Assembly: GCF_027706845.1 (NCBI RefSeq)
Contig: NZ_JAQGCZ010000012.1
Location: forward strand, 1 to 64,000
From: Mycolicibacterium sp. BiH015
Lineage (GTDB): Bacteria > Actinomycetota > Actinomycetes > Mycobacteriales > Mycobacteriaceae
Direction: 5' to 3'
Length of the DNA stretch: 64,000 nucleotides
This document shows, in pieces, positions 60,454 to 64,000 of this stretch (positions are counted from its first letter, which is position 1; every line of letters begins with the position of its first letter). A model generated the notes under the pieces. The model did not search any database. It worked only from the letters and a program-made list of their open reading frames with translations, and was not told where the DNA came from. The translations under genes and the position numbers were made by a program.

Positions 60454-61266
60454 TCAGCTCTGGCGCGCCCGACGCGCCAACTCGACGGTCGCCGAACGCA
60501 ATTCGTCGATCGTATCGATCGGACGGGCATAGCCGATCCGGGTATAGGCCAGGCCGCGGTCGGTGGTCAACCTCAGATCGAGCCCATAGCGGTCGGCGCC
60601 GGTACACGTCGCCGCCGTCGTATCGGGGTAGCCGCCGAGCGCGCGCGCCATCGCGACGAGTGAATCGGCGTGGTCGACGTTGAGGTGCGCGATGGCCCCC
60701 GCCGAATGCGGCGTCACGGGGTCGGGTTCGGCTGCGGTGTACGCCTGGCCACTGGTCGAATCCATCCGGCCGTAGCCGCCCACCCACCGGACCCGCGCCA
60801 CCCGCAGCACCCACAGCGAGAAGTCGCTGTAGTCGATGTAGTACTTGGCCGCGGCCACCGCCGCCAGATGTGCCTCTCTCGCCGCGTCGCGCTCGTCACC
60901 GGAGGGTGCCTCGACGCGTCCGGCAAGCGTGATCCTGGCGTTGGCGAGCGGATCCGACTCGGTCGCTGGTGCGACGATCGCGATGCTGGCCCTCGGGTCG
61001 GAGGCGAGGTTGCGCCCGTGCTCGGCCAGGTTGGACACACACAGCACCGGTGCGCCGTCGAGCAAGCCGTACGTGACGAAGGACGCCCACGGATCGCCGT
61101 CGGCAGTCAGGGTCGCGAGGGTGCCGCTGTTGGTCGACGCGGCGATGGTGCGCGCCTCCTCGGCGGCCGACGGGCGGGCGGTGTTGGCCGGCTCCGTGAG
61201 CGGCGGCGGGACGGTGGGTGCGTCACCCGGGTCCCCGTGATCGCGAGTCGCGCGTCCGGTCGTCAC
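60454..61266 (-). CDS. HugZ-like PPOX protein with DUF2470 domain
   Basis: The 270-residue protein has an N-terminal split-barrel (about 35-165; NSGTLATLTADGDPWASFV, RNLASDPRASIAI) and a C-terminal DUF2470 domain (about 187-262; HLNVDHADSLVAMARALGG). The two-domain layout is that of HugZ/HutZ heme-degrading proteins and related mycobacterial proteins. The DUF2470 HxxxH-like segment here (HLNVDHAD) may bind heme or metal. It is probably co-transcribed with the phosphoribosyltransferase 14 bases downstream. Confidence 0.86.
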   Translation of the reverse strand: MTTGRATRDHGDPGDAPTVPPPLTEPANTARPSAAEEARTIAASTNSGTLATLTADGDPWASFVTYGLLDGAPVLCVSNLAEHGRNLASDPRASIAIVAPATESDPLANARITLAGRVEAPSGDERDAAREAHLAAVAAAKYYIDYSDFSLWVLRVARVRWVGGYGRMDSTSGQAYTAAEPDPVTPHSAGAIAHLNVDHADSLVAMARALGGYPDTTAATCTGADRYGLDLRLTTDRGLAYTRIGYARPIDTIDELRSATVELARRARQS

Positions 61267-61349
61267 GACGGCACCCTATCTGGTGCCGGGGTACTAACGT
61301 CGACGTTGATTACTTGCGTTTGCACGGCCCGCGCATCGAGCGCTACCGC

Positions 61350-61379
61350 TTGCGCCGGTGTTCTAGAATTGCAACGGCT
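61350..61379 (+). promoter_or_regulatory. Probable SigA-type promoter
   Basis: TTGCGC (61350-61355) and TAGAAT (61374-61379) are spaced 18 bases apart and lie about 44 bases before ATG 61423. The -10 element fits the mycobacterial TAnnnT consensus; the -35 is weak. Confidence 0.42.
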
Positions 61380-61422
61380 TTATCCCTAGTCGAGCAACAG
61401 AACTTCCGGAATCGGGTGCACC

Positions 61423-62460
61423 ATGGTCGGGCCTGCGCTGCGTTCCTGCGCAGTTGCTGGCGTGCTCGCCGTGACGTTCGTGTTCGGCGGTGTGGCCGCC
61501 GCGGCGCCTGTGGTTGCCCAACCCGGTGACGGTGACGGGACGAGCCAGGATGCCAACGAGCCCGGTGACACGGGCAGCGGATCAGACGAGCAGAGCCCCG
61601 GCGAGGCCACTCCGGACGAGCCAGGAGAACCCACGCAGCCCGACGAGCCGACCGACGGCGGCCCGGTCCAGGATCCCGACGAACCCGAGGTCGGTCGCGA
61701 CGAAGATCCGGCACCCGAGGAGACCGGCGGTGATTCCGGGGTCCGAGAAGAGCCCGCACCCGAGCCGCCCGCGGCCATCCCGAAGTACCAGAACTCGATC
61801 AGGATTCCGTGGGTGCGGTTACCTGCCGCCGGCGAGATCCCGGCGGGAACCTGGCCGACTGCGTCGACCTTCTACACGACCGTCGCCATCCCGGTCCCGA
61901 CCCTCGAGGAGTTCCTCAGGGCACTGCGGGTCGTCCCTGCGCCCGCGCCCGCGCCCGGTCCGGCGTTCCGGATCCAGGAGGAAGCACCTCCGGTGGCCGA
62001 TGCCACGACGGGAACCATCGCCGGTGGCGGTGGCGGAGGCGGCGCGATGGCCGAACCGGTCGTCTTCCGTGCTCCGCTGGTGACCGTGCCGAGAGCGACG
62101 ACAGTCGCGGGCCGCCCGACGAAGACTCCGCCGGGAACCCCGGCGGAGACGGCCGTGCCTCCCGGTGTCACGCAGCCCGGCGTCGCCGGTGTCCGGACTC
62201 CGGCGATCCGTGGCTCGGTCGCGCCGACGCCAGGCGCCAGCGCGCCACTGCCGGCGGCGCCCGCCGGCGCACAGTCGCCCCGGGTGGGCGCCTATCCGCG
62301 CAGCATGACGAGCCCGACGCTGGCCGAGATCGCCGCGGTGGCCCTGCCGGGCGTCGCCGGCCTGCTGTTCCTCACGTTCAGCGGCGGGATGATCGGCTAT
62401 CGGCAGGCCAACAGTGCCCGGTTCGTCCGCACGGCAGGCGCGGAGCGCTTCCTGCCCTGA
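61423..62460 (+). CDS. Surface Pro/Glu-rich protein with C-terminal membrane anchor
   Basis: The 345-residue product has a signal peptide (about 1-32), a long acidic Pro/Glu/Asp linker (about 33-120), and a more ordered middle (YQNSIRIPWVRLPAAGEIP). A Gly run (about 200-207), a Pro/Ala-rich stretch and a C-terminal membrane helix (about 300-325) followed by a short basic tail complete it. This suggests a wall-spanning surface protein. ATG 61423 has no classic Shine-Dalgarno sequence. The gene precedes maltokinase by 34 bases and may share its transcript. The function is unknown. Confidence 0.75.
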   Translation: MVGPALRSCAVAGVLAVTFVFGGVAAAAPVVAQPGDGDGTSQDANEPGDTGSGSDEQSPGEATPDEPGEPTQPDEPTDGGPVQDPDEPEVGRDEDPAPEETGGDSGVREEPAPEPPAAIPKYQNSIRIPWVRLPAAGEIPAGTWPTASTFYTTVAIPVPTLEEFLRALRVVPAPAPAPGPAFRIQEEAPPVADATTGTIAGGGGGGGAMAEPVVFRAPLVTVPRATTVAGRPTKTPPGTPAETAVPPGVTQPGVAGVRTPAIRGSVAPTPGASAPLPAAPAGAQSPRVGAYPRSMTSPTLAEIAAVALPGVAGLLFLTFSGGMIGYRQANSARFVRTAGAERFLP

Positions 62461-62494
62461 TTGCTTTGCCGTCGACCTGGGTAGGTTCCAGACC

Positions 62495-63796
62495 ATGACG
62501 CTGGCATTCGGCGAATGGATCATTCACCGGCGCTGGTACGCCGGCCGCACCCGTCAACTCGCCTCGGCCGAACCATCCTCGGTCACGCCGCTCGGCGACG
62601 ATCTGGAGCACGTCCTGCTGGACGTCGCCTACACCGACGGGTTCACCGAGCGCTACCAGGTGCTTGTTCGATGGGAGGACACACCCGTCGACGGCCACGG
62701 GGAGGCGGCGCTGATCGGGACGACACAGGGACCCACAGGGGAGCGGTTCGCCTACGACGCGCTGTTCGACCCGCGGTCTGCGCGACACCTGCTGTCGCTG
62801 ATCGACTCGTCGGCGACGGTGGACGGCCTGAGATTCAGCAAAGAACCGAACGTGACGGTACCGGTCGACGCGCCACCGAAGGTGTCGGGGGCCGAGCAGA
62901 GCAACACGAGCGTGATCTTCGGCAAAGACGCGATGCTCAAGGTGTTCCGCCGGGTCACCCCGGGCATCAATCCCGACATCGAACTCAACCGCGTCCTCGC
63001 CCGCGCCGGCAACCCGCACGTGGCCACCCTGCTCGGGTCCTACGAGACGTCGTGGGCGGGCCAGGAATCGGAGCCGTGTGCCCTCGGCATGGTCACCGCG
63101 TTCGCGGCCAACAGCGCCGAAGGTTGGGACATGGCCACCGCCAGCACGCAGGATCTGTTCGCCGACCGGGTGGGCGGTGACTTCACCGGTGAGTCCTACC
63201 GGCTGGGCCAGGCGGTCGCGTCCGTGCATGCCACGCTGGCCGATACCCTGGGCGCCTCCGAGGAGCAGTTCCCGGTCGAGACGTCTCTGCAGCGGCTGGG
63301 GGCCGCCGCGCAGGCGGCTCCGGTGCTCGAGTCGCACGTCTCGCTGATCGAGGAGCGGTACCGCAAACTCGCCGGGAAGGCGATCACGGTGCAGCGCGTA
63401 CACGGCGACCTGCACCTCGGCCAGGTGCTGCGGACCCCGGAGAACTGGCTGCTGATCGACTTCGAGGGCGAACCGGGCCAGCCGCTGGAGGAACGTCGCA
63501 GGCCGGACTCGCCGCTACGGGACGTGGCGGGCGTGCTCCGCTCGTTCGAGTACGCCGCCTATCAGAACCGTGATCCCGAGCAGGCCGCCGCGGCCCGAAG
63601 CTGGGTGGACCGCAACAGCGCGGCGTTCTGCAGTGGCTACGCAGCGGTCGCAGGCGCAGACCCGCGGGACTCCGCTGACGTGCTGGCGGCCTACGAACTG
63701 GACAAGGCTGTCTACGAAGCCGCGTACGAAGCTCGGTTCCGCCCGACGTGGCTGCCGATTCCGATCCGTTCGATCGACCGGATTCTCGCCGGCTAG
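62495..63796 (+). CDS. mak: Maltokinase (Mak/Pep2 family)
   Basis: The 433-residue kinase of the maltokinase family has the N-terminal cap (WIIHRRWYAGRTRQL) and the ATP-side block FGKDAMLKVFRRV. The catalytic VHGDLHLGQVLRT and metal-binding IDFEGEPGQPLEERR complete the core. It phosphorylates maltose at carbon 1, feeding GlgE for alpha-glucan. In most mycobacteria mak directly follows or is fused to treS; here the upstream gene is a surface protein and no treS is visible, so this may be a stand-alone or second copy. ATG 62495 fits the family start. Confidence 0.9.
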   Translation: MTLAFGEWIIHRRWYAGRTRQLASAEPSSVTPLGDDLEHVLLDVAYTDGFTERYQVLVRWEDTPVDGHGEAALIGTTQGPTGERFAYDALFDPRSARHLLSLIDSSATVDGLRFSKEPNVTVPVDAPPKVSGAEQSNTSVIFGKDAMLKVFRRVTPGINPDIELNRVLARAGNPHVATLLGSYETSWAGQESEPCALGMVTAFAANSAEGWDMATASTQDLFADRVGGDFTGESYRLGQAVASVHATLADTLGASEEQFPVETSLQRLGAAAQAAPVLESHVSLIEERYRKLAGKAITVQRVHGDLHLGQVLRTPENWLLIDFEGEPGQPLEERRRPDSPLRDVAGVLRSFEYAAYQNRDPEQAAAARSWVDRNSAAFCSGYAAVAGADPRDSADVLAAYELDKAVYEAAYEARFRPTWLPIPIRSIDRILAG

Positions 63797-63820
63797 CGGA
63801 ATTCGGCCGACCTGGAGCTG

Positions 63821-63927
63821 GCAACCGTGGCCGCCCGGTAGGTCGCCGCCGCTCTTCGGCTCCTACACCCGGCCCGCCCGGCCGGTGGCAAACGAAAATC
63901 CGATGCCCGCTCGGCGGCCACGGTTGC
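63821..63927. repeat. 15-bp perfect inverted repeat with inner hairpins
   Basis: Perfect arms (63821-63835 and 63913-63927) enclose 77 bases that themselves can fold (GTAGG with CCTAC, GCCG with CGGC). No gene lies in 63797-64000. It may be a terminator complex, a dispersed palindromic element or an RNA structure leading into the next gene beyond the window. Confidence 0.55.
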
Positions 63928-64000
63928 AACAGCAACTTCAAGCTAACATACGAAATCCTGAAAAGGTCTCAACTCGGCTGCTTAAGCGTGATGGCGCACA

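Noticed and set aside
1..64000. tRNA, rRNA, transposase or integrase genes
   Set aside because: I scanned for T-loop consensus, rRNA stretches and DDE or tyrosine recombinase motifs and found none that would stand.

Overview
The window is 64 kb of high-GC actinobacterial chromosome. It most resembles a rapidly growing environmental mycobacterium (Mycobacterium/Mycolicibacterium). The evidence is the gene content: an MspA-family porin, a mycobacterial haemophore-type heme-binding protein, a cutinase, a WS/DGAT wax-ester/TAG synthase, a 13E12-type DUF222/HNH protein preceded by a mycobacterial LexA box, F420-type enzymes, a mycobacterial-type methylenetetrahydrofolate reductase, a GH65 phosphorylase paired with a beta-phosphoglucomutase-like HAD, and a maltokinase. 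I saw no rRNA, tRNA, CRISPR array, insertion sequence or prophage. Gene density is near 95 percent. Many neighbours overlap by 4 nt (ATGA/GTGA), and many convergent genes overlap at their 3' ends.

Layout. 0-5.6 kb: cutinase, a HemK-like methyltransferase overlapping a CDGSH Fe-S protein, a convergent heme-oxygenase-like diiron enzyme, a ferritin-like protein, a 52-residue small protein and a Nudix hydrolase. 5.6-14 kb: a membrane-anchored protein, an APH-like phosphotransferase with an MscS channel, MOSC, a DUF4333 lipoprotein, DUF2237, a frameshifted DUF1697 gene, a CobW GTPase, a GAF-GGDEF protein and an SDR. 14-25 kb: a collagen-like secreted protein, a class III aminotransferase, the LexA-controlled 13E12/HNH gene, WS/DGAT, SelO, a lipoprotein, MTHFR, the porin and a Pro-rich partner. 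25-38 kb: HrpA helicase, then a PucR regulator divergent from an ABC importer-amidohydrolase-FAD monooxygenase-cupin operon that ends tail to tail with a zinc alcohol dehydrogenase. 38-46 kb: glutaminyl cyclase-like lipoprotein, DUF1295, FAD oxidoreductase and PPOX in one overlapping operon; then a serine hydrolase probably starting at CTG, a haemophore, nitroreductase-glyoxalase-rhomboid and an F420 LLM enzyme. 46-55 kb: the HAD/GH65 pair, Kup, an MHS transporter, a DMT-type transporter and an orphan SigH-like ECF sigma factor. 55-64 kb: PPOX, a second complete ABC importer, an orotate PRTase-like enzyme, a HugZ-like protein, a Pro-rich surface protein and maltokinase.

How the genes work together. 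The clearest functional units are: (i) the PucR/ABC/monooxygenase cluster, read as uptake and oxidation of a small aromatic or heteroaromatic acid; (ii) GH65 plus HAD, converting a glucose disaccharide through beta-glucose-1-phosphate to glucose-6-phosphate, with maltokinase elsewhere feeding maltose-1-phosphate to alpha-glucan synthesis; (iii) the methyltransferase/CDGSH/diiron-enzyme neighbourhood, which looks like an uncharacterised redox module; and (iv) the SOS-responsive 13E12 gene, whose LexA operator covers both the -10 element and the start codon.
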